64,000 nt of DNA. It comes from Clostridia bacterium. GTDB lineage: Bacteria > Bacillota_A > Clostridia > Oscillospirales > CAG-272. The notes below the pieces were generated by a model, which was given only the letters and a program-made list of their open reading frames with translations, was not told the origin of the DNA and made no database searches. Positions 35,612 to 44,918 of the stretch are shown piece by piece; position 1 is the first letter of the stretch, and each line of letters opens with the position of its first letter. Both the position numbers and the translations under genes were made by a program. The DNA is taken from the NCBI GenBank assembly GCA_017466455.1, contig JAFTUD010000010.1, positions 1 through 64,000 of the forward strand, in the 5' to 3' direction.

Positions 35612-35693
35612 CGATATGTCCTACGGACACGATATGCTCCGTTCCGTCGCACGATATGTTGCTTGCGCAACTCGATATATCGGCAAAGCCGAT
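35612..35693. repeat. Hairpin array C with CGATAT linkers
   Basis: Same element as arrays A and B but in opposite orientation, so the linker reads CGATAT. Modules: TGTCC-TAC-GGACA, GCTCCG-TTC-CGTCGC, GTTGC-TTGC-GCAAC, ATCGGC-AAA-GCCGAT. The second is the exact reverse complement of a module of array B. Upstream of the GH94 gene. Confidence 0.85.
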
Positions 35694-35827
35694 GTGATTC
35701 GCCCGCGGGGGCTTCCCCGCCCCGAGGCACTCGGGCGGAATGTAATTTTATTTTAGTTTCTTTTTGCAAGCTTTTTCTTCTCTTAAAGAAAAAGCGGATA
35801 AATATATCTAAACGAAAGGATACAGCT

Positions 35828-38164
35828 ATGGAATACAAATATGGCTATTTCAACGAAAGCGGAGATGAATTTATAATCACCTCTCCCAAGACCCCAAGAC
35901 CCTTTGACAACTTCTTATTCAACGACTCCTGCTATGCAAATGTGCATCAAACGGGAATAGGATGCTTCGACTACCAAATTGACGGTAAGGAAGGCATTCA
36001 GCTTTACACAGGCGTTGGAAGAATTTGCGACTACGATGTATTCGGAAAGGACCACCTTTACAACCGTCTTATCTTCATTCGTGACAACGAAAACGGAGAA
36101 TTTTGGACACTCAACTGGGAGCCTGTTTGCCACCCCTATCAGGACTACAAGTGCGTACAGGGCATGGGCTACACCGAAATTACAAACAAGACAAACGACC
36201 TCGTTTCAAAAATGAGAATTTTCGTTCCCGTAGGAAAGGATGCGACCGAGATATGGAAGCTCTCCTTCAAGAACGAAACAGGCAAGAAAAAGTCATATTC
36301 AATCTTTACATACAGCCAAATTCAGTTCCGCTTCAAGTGGGGCTTTGACAGCTACGGCGACACAATGTACCGTGCAACACGCTTTGACAAGGAAAGAAAC
36401 ACCTTCTATATGACAAAGCACCCATTCATCAAGCCACATAACTACCTTACCGCCTTTATGACAGCGGACAAGGAAATTGTAGGTAGCGACGGATGCCAGA
36501 ATGTATTCGTTGGCGAATACGGAACAATCGGCGCACCCGAGGTAGTTCGTGAGGGCGCTTGTAAGAACTCCATCGGCTCGGCAAACGCAACAATTTGCAC
36601 GCTTCAATTCAATATTGAGCTTGAAGCAGGAAAGAGCGAGGATATCTCCCTCATGCTCGGCGTAGGTAGCGAGGAAAGCGACTCTATTGCCCTTAGCGAA
36701 AAATACCTTAGCCATCAGGATGAATACTTTGAGGCTATGAAGGCTCACTATAAGGCAATGTATAACCAAAACCACATCAGCACAAGTGATGAGCATTTTG
36801 ACCGCCTTATCAACTACTGGGGCAAGCACGCTACCCACTTCGGTGCGACATGGTGCCGTTGGGGCTATAACGGCTACCGTGACATCGTTCAGCACGGCTT
36901 TGGCGTTGTATCCTTCAAGACCGACAGAACAAAGGAAATTTTAAAGGAAGCAATCCAAAATCAATATTCAAGCGGTATGGCAGTGCGTGGCTGGAACCCT
37001 GTTGATACAAAGGCATACTCCGACTCCGCCCTCTGGCTTGAATTTACACTTACCGCATACCTTCGCGAGACCTGCGATATAGACTTCCTTAGCGAGGTTT
37101 ACCCCTTCAGAGATGAGGGAGAGGCAACTGTCCTTGGACATATGGACAGAGCCCTTGACTTCCTTGAAGCAAATAAGGGTCAGCACGACCTTCTCCTTAT
37201 TAAGTTCGGCGACTGGAACGACTCACTCACAGGCGTTGGTAAGGAGGGTAAGGGCGAGAGCGTATGGCTCTCAATCGCATACGCACAGGCACTTTACGAA
37301 ATGGCAGAGCTTGCGCGCTTTATGAAGATGCCCGAAAAGGAAAAGAACTATCTTGCCCGCCGTGAGGCAATTATGAAGGCAATAAACGACAATGCATGGG
37401 ACGGCGAGTGGTATAGAAGATGCTACACCGACAACGGCTCACCTCTCGGAAGCGTTGAGAATAAGTATGCTAAGATGTTTATGGAGCCACAGTGCTGGTC
37501 ACTTATCTCGGGCGTCGCAAGCGAGGAAAGGGCAAATACCATCATCAAGGCGATGGATGAGAGAATGCTCACCCCCGTTGGCTATCTCCTTCTTACCCCA
37601 TCATATAAGGAGTTTGATGCGACAATCGGCCGTATCTCCTCAATGGAGCCGGGCATTTGCGAAAACGGAACAATCTACTCACACACAAACATCTGGATGA
37701 TTTTGGGACTTCTCAAATACGGAAAGGCAGACCTTGCATACGAGCTGTTTAAGAAGATTGCCCCCGGCTACATCGTTGGCGATAACACCGAAATCAAGAA
37801 TAAGTGCCTGCCATATATGTTCTCCAACTGCTACTTTGGACCTGAGCATAAGAATAGCGCATTCCAAATGGAGTATAGCTGGATTACAGGCTCGGTTGCT
37901 TGGTATACCAACACAATGGAAAACTACCTCGTTGGTGTAAGGGCAACATATGAGGGACTCGTTATTGAGCCACATCTTCCATTTGATGGCGCGAAAATGA
38001 AGCGCTCCTTCCGCGGTGCTGAATACGAAATCAGCGTTTCCAACCCCGACGGCAAGGCAAAGGATTATACCCTTGAAATCACCGTTGACGGCAAGAAGCT
38101 CGATGGCAACATCGTTCCTTCCTTCGGCAATGGCAAGCACACAGTAAGCGTTACCGTAAAATAA
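35828..38164 (+). CDS. GH94-type glycoside phosphorylase
   Basis: 778 aa from ATG 35828 (ribosome site GAAAGGA); the frame is open further upstream, but that part runs through repeat DNA. N-terminal beta-sandwich (about 1-290), then an (alpha/alpha)6 barrel and a small C-terminal beta domain. KFGDWND at 459-464 carries the family catalytic acid (Asp464 by comparison with cellobiose phosphorylase). GH94 enzymes split beta-linked disaccharides such as cellobiose, laminaribiose or N,N'-diacetylchitobiose with phosphate to give sugar-1-phosphate. No signal peptide: cytoplasmic. Substrate is not predictable from motifs. Followed by a strong terminator. Confidence 0.82.
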   Translation: MEYKYGYFNESGDEFIITSPKTPRPFDNFLFNDSCYANVHQTGIGCFDYQIDGKEGIQLYTGVGRICDYDVFGKDHLYNRLIFIRDNENGEFWTLNWEPVCHPYQDYKCVQGMGYTEITNKTNDLVSKMRIFVPVGKDATEIWKLSFKNETGKKKSYSIFTYSQIQFRFKWGFDSYGDTMYRATRFDKERNTFYMTKHPFIKPHNYLTAFMTADKEIVGSDGCQNVFVGEYGTIGAPEVVREGACKNSIGSANATICTLQFNIELEAGKSEDISLMLGVGSEESDSIALSEKYLSHQDEYFEAMKAHYKAMYNQNHISTSDEHFDRLINYWGKHATHFGATWCRWGYNGYRDIVQHGFGVVSFKTDRTKEILKEAIQNQYSSGMAVRGWNPVDTKAYSDSALWLEFTLTAYLRETCDIDFLSEVYPFRDEGEATVLGHMDRALDFLEANKGQHDLLLIKFGDWNDSLTGVGKEGKGESVWLSIAYAQALYEMAELARFMKMPEKEKNYLARREAIMKAINDNAWDGEWYRRCYTDNGSPLGSVENKYAKMFMEPQCWSLISGVASEERANTIIKAMDERMLTPVGYLLLTPSYKEFDATIGRISSMEPGICENGTIYSHTNIWMILGLLKYGKADLAYELFKKIAPGYIVGDNTEIKNKCLPYMFSNCYFGPEHKNSAFQMEYSWITGSVAWYTNTMENYLVGVRATYEGLVIEPHLPFDGAKMKRSFRGAEYEISVSNPDGKAKDYTLEITVDGKKLDGNIVPSFGNGKHTVSVTVK

Positions 38165-38185
38165 TAAATAACCGCATAAAACAAC

Positions 38186-38213
38186 AAAAACCGACACTCT
38201 GTGTCGGTTTTTT
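38186..38213. terminator. Bidirectional terminator between GH94 and CotH genes
   Basis: Perfect stem ACCGACAC/GTGTCGGT with an A-rich left flank and T-run on the right. Shared by the convergent genes. Confidence 0.9.
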
Positions 38214-38238
38214 GCTTTGATTTATGAAAAATAAACAA

Positions 38239-39996
38239 TTATTCACCCGTTGGCGGATATGTCTTAACCATAAAATTAAGACTGTTTTCTATATATACCT
38301 TAAGCCAATCAAGATGCTCACGCCATGTTTGCAGGCGGTTAAGCTCGCTCGGGTTAGGGTAAACATACCCACCGAGAATATCCCAACGCTCAAAATTCCT
38401 GTTAAATGACTCCTCATGCGCCTCAAGATAGATATAGCACGCCTCAAGCGTTTGGCGAATGGTGGGAAGATATTTCTCGAGCTTTTCGCGAACAAGCATT
38501 TCAAACTCCTCGTGCATAAAGAGTCCTAAGAACCACATATTGTCCTTCCTTGCCCAAAGCGTGTCATAGTAGCGTGAGTCGCCCTTGTTTTCAACATTAC
38601 CCATACTGCGGTCAAAATCCCACACAGGTCCGGCTGTAAGCTTGCCACCCGCTTCCTTATACATATAGAAGCTTGCAAAGCCGACATCAACGCACTTGAA
38701 CAGCTCGTAAATTATATAAGCCTCGGCAAAGGACTCAACATCAACAAGCTCGCAAACCTCGCTCCAGCTCTTTTTTAGAATTGTGCTGTGTGCCGATGAA
38801 ACATATCTAAAAATGTAGGTCATTTGCTCCGATGAAAGCTCGCCCTTGTTAGGGTTAGGAGTCTTTATCGCATGGAATTTTCCGAATACATAAAAGCCTC
38901 GGTCCTCGGCACGGGAATCAAGCTCGATTAAATAGCCCGTGTCTACTTCCGTTGAACCCTCGGTGATGTTCACACGGTTTTCCTGCACCTCAACCTGCTC
39001 ACAGACAAGATACACCCCTCGGTATTCGCCGTTTACATATAAGTCAACAAACTGATTTTTAGAAGCAAACTGTTGTGTTTCAAATTTAGATGCAACCGCA
39101 TACGCAATATAATTTCTTACAATACTAAGGTCAAAGTGGTTGGAAATGAGCGCCCAATCTCGCGCATCGCCCATGCCGAAAAGGTCCGTGCGCTCATCAA
39201 ACTTTATCTTATAAGAGCATTTATCAACCTGAAATGAGGTATTGCCCCTGCCACGCACCTGACCGAGCGCCCCTTCCATGGCATAGCCCTGTGCCGTGTT
39301 TGAAACGGTGATGTAGCAGTTAAGATATTCTTCCTTGGAAACGATAGGCGCAGAGCCCTCCGTGTCAATGTGAATGGCAGGAAATTGCAGAGATGACGGC
39401 ACAAAAATCGCAGTAATCTTCGCATTGTCCGTGGGTGTAATTTTTATTGTCGGTGATGCTTCGCCGTTATCCCAGCAAAGGAACCTGAAGCCTGCCGAAG
39501 GGCTTGCGGTAACCTCGGTTGTGCTTTCTCCCGCATCTATGTGCTGAACAGCCTTGCCCGAGATCGTTCCTTGCTTAGAGTCGCACGCAAAGGTCACAGT
39601 ATGAAATTTTTCAAATCTTGCAATATATGTCGCATCTCCGTTTACTAAATCGGAGCGACGCATAAGCATTATGCCGTCGTTCCAGCCAATAAACCTATAT
39701 CCGCTGTCCGCCTTGACACGCACCTCCTCGGTTCGCTCGCCAATGGCAACCCTTTGCTCGCCAAGACCGATTATCGTTCCGCCCTCACCCGATATATATT
39801 TAACGGTAGGGAAGGACGATGTATCAATTTGCGTTTCACTCTCACTCGCGCTCTCGCTTTGTGAGCCAACCTCGGAAATCTTTTCACTTGACTCCTCGCT
39901 CTTCGAGCTGCTTGACTCCTGCAAAAAAGGCTCACAGGAGCAAAAAAGAAGCAAAAGCATTGCTAAAGCGGTAAATACAAAAGCGATTTTCCTCAT
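38239..39996 (-). CDS. CotH-kinase lipoprotein with InlB-type repeats
   Basis: 585 aa. Lipoprotein signal (MRKIAFVFTALAMLLLLFCSC; probable lipidated Cys21) followed by a Ser/Glu-rich linker. Two InlB/Listeria-Bacteroides-type repeats (about 65-205; GYRFIGWNDG, GFRFLCWDNG) precede a CotH kinase domain (about 215-560). RGRGNTS, DWALISNHFD and GPVWDFDRSMGN are the expected CotH blocks, the last with the metal-binding Asp residues. CotH domains are atypical protein kinases, known in spore coats and in cellulosome-type surface complexes. Here it is a cell-surface form. A terminator separates it from the convergent GH94 gene. Confidence 0.9.
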   Translation of the reverse strand: MRKIAFVFTALAMLLLLFCSCEPFLQESSSSKSEESSEKISEVGSQSESASESETQIDTSSFPTVKYISGEGGTIIGLGEQRVAIGERTEEVRVKADSGYRFIGWNDGIMLMRRSDLVNGDATYIARFEKFHTVTFACDSKQGTISGKAVQHIDAGESTTEVTASPSAGFRFLCWDNGEASPTIKITPTDNAKITAIFVPSSLQFPAIHIDTEGSAPIVSKEEYLNCYITVSNTAQGYAMEGALGQVRGRGNTSFQVDKCSYKIKFDERTDLFGMGDARDWALISNHFDLSIVRNYIAYAVASKFETQQFASKNQFVDLYVNGEYRGVYLVCEQVEVQENRVNITEGSTEVDTGYLIELDSRAEDRGFYVFGKFHAIKTPNPNKGELSSEQMTYIFRYVSSAHSTILKKSWSEVCELVDVESFAEAYIIYELFKCVDVGFASFYMYKEAGGKLTAGPVWDFDRSMGNVENKGDSRYYDTLWARKDNMWFLGLFMHEEFEMLVREKLEKYLPTIRQTLEACYIYLEAHEESFNRNFERWDILGGYVYPNPSELNRLQTWREHLDWLKVYIENSLNFMVKTYPPTGE

Positions 39997-40060
39997 AAGA
40001 GCCCCCTTTCAAAAATTACAAACAAAAAACTAACGAAGTAAGCCAATACCTTGAAAAAAA

Positions 40061-40087
40061 GAAGCCTCGCTACTTAGTAGCGAGGAG
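40061..40087 (-). terminator. Terminator overlapping the mgsA-like stop codon
   Basis: On the minus strand CCTCGCTAC-TAA-GTAGCGAGG is followed by CTTCTTTTTTT. The stop codon TAA forms the loop of the hairpin, so a terminating ribosome would sit on the structure. Confidence 0.85.
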
Positions 40088-40520
40088 CTCCTCTGTGCTT
40101 AATGTTGTACTCTGAGCGCGGATTGATAAATTCGCGGTAATCAAGCTCCCCTCTTTCAAGTGCGGTAACAATAACTTCTGCTGTCGCAATGTTTGTTGCA
40201 ACAGGAACATTATGCACATCACAAAGACGGAGCAGATTTTGTTCAACTGCGTTGACCTGTGAGTCTGTGCGCGGAGTGGTGGAACGGAAGTAGAACAAAA
40301 CATCAATCTCGTCAAATGAAATTCTTGACGCAATTTGTTGCTCTCCGCCCTGAGTTCCCGAAAGTAGCTTTTCTATTTTAAGTCCGGTAGCCTCTGAAAT
40401 ATATGCACCCGTTGTGCTTGTAGCGCAAATGGAGTGCTTCGACAGCGTACCGCAATAAGCGATACAAAGCTGAGTTATAAGCTCCTTTTTAGTGTCATCT
40501 GCAATAATAGCGATTTCCAT
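40074..40520 (-). CDS. Methylglyoxal synthase-like protein with altered active site
   Basis: 148 aa. Overall fold and length match MgsA (dihydroxyacetone phosphate to methylglyoxal): TSTTGAYISEATGL for the phosphate site, LLRLCDVHNVPVATNIATAEV and a Clostridial-type C-terminus. Catalytic positions differ. The GGDQQ motif reads GGEQQ (Glu60 for the catalytic Asp), the N-terminal AHDH-type motif reads ADDT, and the loop that normally carries FRDPL..PHEPD reads FRSTTPRTDSQ. So at least three active-site acids or histidines are replaced. It may be inactive, regulatory, or have a changed reaction. Own promoter at 40587-40615. Confidence 0.8.
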   Translation of the reverse strand: MEIAIIADDTKKELITQLCIAYCGTLSKHSICATSTTGAYISEATGLKIEKLLSGTQGGEQQIASRISFDEIDVLFYFRSTTPRTDSQVNAVEQNLLRLCDVHNVPVATNIATAEVIVTALERGELDYREFINPRSEYNIKHRGAPRY

Positions 40521-40586
40521 ATGTCAACCTCCAAATCATCATTCCGTCAGATATATCAAAAGTAAATACATACTTCTCTAAAATAA

Positions 40587-40615
40587 ATAATATCATAAAA
40601 ATATCCGTTTGTCAA
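40587..40615 (-). promoter_or_regulatory. Promoter of the mgsA-like gene
   Basis: Minus-strand TTGACA, 17 bases, TATTAT, about 65 bases before the start codon. Confidence 0.75.
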
Positions 40616-40700
40616 TGAAAAATACTAAATTTTTTAAAAAAATTAAAAATAATTCACAAAAGAACATCTAAAAACGCCTATATTTTTGTGGAAAACATAC

Positions 40701-40733
40701 AAAAGCCCTGACCGAGAGGTCAAGGCTTTTATT
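40701..40733 (-). terminator. Terminator of the fucosidase gene
   Basis: Hairpin AAAGCC(C)TGACC-GAGA-GGTCAAGGCTTT with T-rich flanks on both sides. It ends the minus-strand GH29 gene. Confidence 0.85.
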
Positions 40734-40745
40734 TTTGAAAAGCTA

Positions 40746-42038
40746 TTATTTATCAAGAATTAGCTTAATGACATTTCCGTTTCCGTTGAGTCGTTCAAAC
40801 GGCGGAGTGCGAACGAAGTCAACCGTGTGTCCCTCGATGCGATATGAATTTACATTCCAAGGCTCCGCTGTCGAAAGCTCGCGTCCGTCGCAAAGCAATC
40901 TTGCACCCTTTATTTTGTAAGGACAGTCATAGAGCGCAATATGCTCGGAGCAACAGTCCTGAATATAGAGATAAAGCGCATCCTTGCCCTTTGTAATCCT
41001 ACCGAAATCGTGCTTTTTGATATCGGCAATTCCGCAACCGTAAACGCTCTCACCGTTGAGGCGCATCCATTCGCCAACCTCGGTAAGAATTTCAATACTG
41101 CGCGCAGGTATATTTCCCTTGGCGTCAGGACCTACATTAAGAAGCAGATTTCCGCCCTTTGAAACGCACTCCATAAGCATATTTATAACATTTTTAGCAC
41201 TCTTGTAGTTTAGGTCATTTGCATTGTAGCACCAATGGTCGTTAAGAGTAATGCAGGTCTCCCAAGGAATAGGATCCCCGTTTACATCAGTCATTCCGCC
41301 GGCAGGAATCATTTGCTCGGGAGAGCCAAAGTCACCTGAGTAAATCTCGGGATCAGCCGATGTGATGTCACCGCCCATACGGTTGTCAATTATAAGGTCG
41401 GGATTTATCTCTCTTGCCATCTTTACAAGTTTGGTCGCTTCCCATTTTTCACCCGTCATATCGCCATAGTGGAAGTCAAACCACATAATGTCGATTTTTC
41501 CGTAGTTGGTAAGAAGCTCCCTTACCTGATTGTGCATATACTCAACATATCTTTCAAAATGCTCGCCATTTTGATTTTTGTAAGCCTCATTTCCGCGCAT
41601 AGGGTGATGCATATCATTGTACGCAGGATAGTCGGGGTGATGCCAGTCAAGCAGAGAATAGTAAAGACCTACCTTAATGCCCTCGGCGCGAAACGCGTCA
41701 ACATACTCCCTTACAAGGTCACGACCTGCGGGCGTGTTTGTAGCCTTGTAATCGGTGTACTGACTGTCAAAAAGGCAAAATCCGTCGTGATGCTTGGTCG
41801 TAAGCACGGCGTATTTCATTCCCGCCCTCTTTGCAAGCTTAGCCCAATAGACAGGGTCATAATTTGTCGGCTCAAAGCTGTCAAAATATTTCTGATAGTC
41901 CTCGATTGTGATTTTTTTGTGATTTCTTAGCCACTCGTTTTCGGCAGGGATTGAATAAAGACCCCAGTGAATAAACATTCCAAACCTGTCGTGGCAATAC
42001 CACTCGGTTCTCTTAGCTCTTTCGGATTTGATATTCAT
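40746..42038 (-). CDS. GH29 alpha-L-fucosidase
   Basis: 430 aa from the ATG at 42038 (ribosome site AAGAGG); an ATG 22 codons further up has no ribosome site. Family blocks: RFGMFIHWGLYS, LTTKHHDGFCL, and IMWFDFHYGD with the nucleophile Asp. Hydrolyses terminal alpha-L-fucose from host or plant glycans. No signal peptide, so intracellular. It lies 99 bases behind ppdK, with a hairpin in between. Confidence 0.93.
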   Translation of the reverse strand: MNIKSERAKRTEWYCHDRFGMFIHWGLYSIPAENEWLRNHKKITIEDYQKYFDSFEPTNYDPVYWAKLAKRAGMKYAVLTTKHHDGFCLFDSQYTDYKATNTPAGRDLVREYVDAFRAEGIKVGLYYSLLDWHHPDYPAYNDMHHPMRGNEAYKNQNGEHFERYVEYMHNQVRELLTNYGKIDIMWFDFHYGDMTGEKWEATKLVKMAREINPDLIIDNRMGGDITSADPEIYSGDFGSPEQMIPAGGMTDVNGDPIPWETCITLNDHWCYNANDLNYKSAKNVINMLMECVSKGGNLLLNVGPDAKGNIPARSIEILTEVGEWMRLNGESVYGCGIADIKKHDFGRITKGKDALYLYIQDCCSEHIALYDCPYKIKGARLLCDGRELSTAEPWNVNSYRIEGHTVDFVRTPPFERLNGNGNVIKLILDK

Positions 42039-42079
42039 TGTAAACCTCTTGAAAGTGATAAAAAGTCTATAAAGCACTA

Positions 42080-42107
42080 ACCCATTGAGGAATTTCTTCC
42101 CCAATGG
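42080..42107 (-). terminator. Hairpin between ppdK and the fucosidase gene
   Basis: CCCATTGGGGAA-GAAA-TTCCTCAATGGG, 12 bp with one wobble pair and a GAAA tetraloop, on the minus strand. No tight T-run follows, so it may be a weak terminator or an RNA-stabilising structure at the ppdK 3' end. Confidence 0.55.
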
Positions 42108-42137
42108 GCATGCTAATTTAATTACCGATCGGTTAAA

Positions 42138-44774
42138 TTATTTGCGAGGGTTCTTAATTGCAGCCTGTGCAGCAGCAAGTCTTGCAATCGGAACTCTGAA
42201 CGGTGAGCATGATACATATGAAAGACCGATCTTGTGGCAGAACTCAACAGATGTTGGGTCACCGCCATGCTCTCCGCAAATACCAAGGTGCATGTTAGGA
42301 CGAGCCTCAACGCCTGCATCAACAGCCATCTTCATAAGCTTACCAACACCGTTTTGGTCAATTCTTGCGAATGGATCGTTTTCATAAATCTTGTTCTCAT
42401 AGTAAGCTGTGAGGAACTTACCTGCGTCATCACGGCTGAAGCCGAATGTCATCTGTGTAAGGTCGTTAGTACCGAAGCAGAAGAACTCAGCCTCCTTAAC
42501 GATTTCGTCAGCTGTGAGGCAAGCACGAGGAATTTCGATCATAGTACCAACCTCATACTTAAGGTTAGCGCCTGCGTCAGCAATTTCCTTGTCAGCAGTA
42601 GCAACAACTATCTTCTTAACGAATGCAAGCTCCTTAACCTCACCAACAAGTGGGATCATGATTTCAGGAACGATGTCCCAATCAGGATGAGCCTTCTTAA
42701 CATTGATAGCAGCACGGATAACTGCGCTTGTTTGCATCTTAGCAATTTCAGGATAAGTAACTGTGAGACGGCATCCACGGTGACCCATCATTGGGTTGAA
42801 CTCATGGAGAGAAGCGATGATGCTCTTAATGTCAGCAACAGTCTTGTTTTGTGTTTGAGCAAGAAGCTCAATATCCTTTTCCTCAGTAGGAACGAACTCA
42901 TGAAGAGGTGGATCAAGGAAACGAATTGTAACAGGGTTACCCTCAAGAGCCTCATAGAGCTTCTCGAAGTCGCTTTGCTGATAAGGAAGAATCTTAGCAA
43001 GAGCTGCCTCTCTTTCCTCAACTGTGTCAGCGCAAATCATTTCTCTGAATGCAGCGATTCTGTCAGCCTCAAAGAACATATGCTCGGTACGGCAAAGACC
43101 GATACCCTCAGCGCCGAAGGATCTTGCTGTCTTAGCGTCAGCAGGTGTATCAGCGTTTGTTCTGATCTTAAGCTGTCTGTATTCATCAGCCCAAGACATG
43201 ATTGTCTCGAACTCGCCTGCGATAGTAGCATCAACAGTAGGAATAGCCTCACCGTAGATGTTACCGGTAGAACCGTCAAGAGAGATAAAGTCGCCCTCTA
43301 CATAGGTCTTGCCTGCAAGAGTGAACTTCTTGTTTTCCTCATCCATCTTGATTTCTCCGCATCCGGATACACAGCAAGTACCCATACCACGAGCAACAAC
43401 CGCTGCGTGAGATGTCATACCGCCACGAACTGTAAGGATACCTTGAGCGTAGTGCATACCCTCAATGTCCTCAGGTGATGTCTCAAGACGAACAAGAACA
43501 ACCTTTTCGCCTGCCTTGCCCCATTCAACAGCGTCCTCAGCTGTGAATACGATCTTACCGCAAGCAGCTCCTGGTGAAGCAGGAAGAGCAGAAGCAACAG
43601 GCTTAGAAGCCTTAAGTGCCTTTGCGTCGAATTGTGGGTGGAGAAGTGCGTCAAGCTGCTTAGGATCGATCATAAGAAGAGCCTGCTCCTTAGTGATCAT
43701 ACCCTCGTTTACGAGGTCAACAGCGATCTTGAGCGCTGCCTTAGCAGTTCTCTTACCGTTTCTTGTTTGGAGCATGTAGAGCTTCTTATCCTCGATAGTA
43801 AACTCCATGTCCTGCATATCTCTATAGTGATTTTCAAGCTTTTTGCAAATTCCAACGAATTGCTCATAAACCTCAGGCATAACCTCTTGAAGCTTAGCGA
43901 TAGGCATAGGTGTACGAACACCTGCAACAACGTCCTCGCCCTGTGCGTTCATAAGGAACTCACCCATGAGCTTCTTTTCACCGGTAGCAGGGTCACGGGT
44001 AAATGCAACACCTGTACCAGATGTCTCACCCATGTTACCGAACGCCATCATTTGTACGTTTACAGCAGTACCCCATGAGTAAGGAATTTCGTTTTGCATT
44101 CTGTAGTAGTTAGCACGAGGGTTGTCCCATGAACGGAATACAGCCTTAACTGCGCCCATGAGCTGCTCCTTAGGATCAGTTGGGAAGTCAGAGCCGATCT
44201 TAGCCTTGTACTCAGCCTTGAACTGGTTAGCAAGCTCCTTAAGGTCGTCAGCTGTGAGGTCAACGTCTTGAACGATGCCCTTCTTTTCCTTCATCTTGTC
44301 GATGAGCTCCTCAAAATACTTCTTTCCAACCTCCATAACTACATCGGAATACATTTGGATAAATCTTCTGTAGCAGTCCCAAGCCCAACGTGGGTTACCG
44401 GACTTCTTAGCGATTGTCTCAACAACCTCTTCGTTAAGACCGAGGTTAAGAATTGTATCCATCATACCGGGCATAGATGCTCTTGCGCCGGAACGAACGG
44501 AAACGAGAAGTGGGTTTTCCTTGTCGCCGAACTTCTTGCCAACAATCTCTTCCATCTTTGCGATGTATTCCATGATTTCTGCTTGGATGTCGGCGTTGAT
44601 TTCTCTGCCATCCTCGTAGTATTGTGTGCATGCTTCAGTAGAAATTGTGAAGCCCTGTGGAACTGGAAGACCGATCTTGGTCATTTCAGCAAGGTTAGCA
44701 CCCTTACCGCCGAGAATTTCTCTCATTGATGCGTCGCCCTCTTTAAAGAGGTAAACATACTTTTTTGTACTCAT
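42138..44774 (-). CDS. ppdK: Pyruvate, phosphate dikinase
   Basis: 878 aa, the normal length. Interconverts pyruvate + ATP + Pi and phosphoenolpyruvate + AMP + PPi. N-terminal ATP-grasp domain (LGGKGANLAEM), central phosphohistidine domain with GGMTSHAAVVARGMG (catalytic His near 455), and C-terminal TIM barrel ending in GICGEHGGDP (catalytic Cys). In anaerobes it often replaces or complements pyruvate kinase. The codons are highly biased, as in a highly expressed gene. An extended -10 box (TGTTATACT) lies upstream on the minus strand near 44.84 kb. Confidence 0.97.
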   Translation of the reverse strand: MSTKKYVYLFKEGDASMREILGGKGANLAEMTKIGLPVPQGFTISTEACTQYYEDGREINADIQAEIMEYIAKMEEIVGKKFGDKENPLLVSVRSGARASMPGMMDTILNLGLNEEVVETIAKKSGNPRWAWDCYRRFIQMYSDVVMEVGKKYFEELIDKMKEKKGIVQDVDLTADDLKELANQFKAEYKAKIGSDFPTDPKEQLMGAVKAVFRSWDNPRANYYRMQNEIPYSWGTAVNVQMMAFGNMGETSGTGVAFTRDPATGEKKLMGEFLMNAQGEDVVAGVRTPMPIAKLQEVMPEVYEQFVGICKKLENHYRDMQDMEFTIEDKKLYMLQTRNGKRTAKAALKIAVDLVNEGMITKEQALLMIDPKQLDALLHPQFDAKALKASKPVASALPASPGAACGKIVFTAEDAVEWGKAGEKVVLVRLETSPEDIEGMHYAQGILTVRGGMTSHAAVVARGMGTCCVSGCGEIKMDEENKKFTLAGKTYVEGDFISLDGSTGNIYGEAIPTVDATIAGEFETIMSWADEYRQLKIRTNADTPADAKTARSFGAEGIGLCRTEHMFFEADRIAAFREMICADTVEEREAALAKILPYQQSDFEKLYEALEGNPVTIRFLDPPLHEFVPTEEKDIELLAQTQNKTVADIKSIIASLHEFNPMMGHRGCRLTVTYPEIAKMQTSAVIRAAINVKKAHPDWDIVPEIMIPLVGEVKELAFVKKIVVATADKEIADAGANLKYEVGTMIEIPRACLTADEIVKEAEFFCFGTNDLTQMTFGFSRDDAGKFLTAYYENKIYENDPFARIDQNGVGKLMKMAVDAGVEARPNMHLGICGEHGGDPTSVEFCHKIGLSYVSCSPFRVPIARLAAAQAAIKNPRK

Positions 44775-44918
44775 TCAAAGTACCTCCATAATAAAATAAT
44801 AATCAAATGTTGATGGTGTGCGCGGGCACGCACATACTAAGTATAACACACCCGAGCAAAAAATGGAATACCTTTTTTGAAAAAAATCTACATTATTATT
44901 AAAATTATAAAAAACAAG

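Noticed and set aside
42234..43478. 414-residue open frame on the plus strand
   Set aside because: It is antisense to ppdK, has no ribosome site, and is rich in Ser/Cys/Asn with no domain. It results from the biased codons of ppdK.
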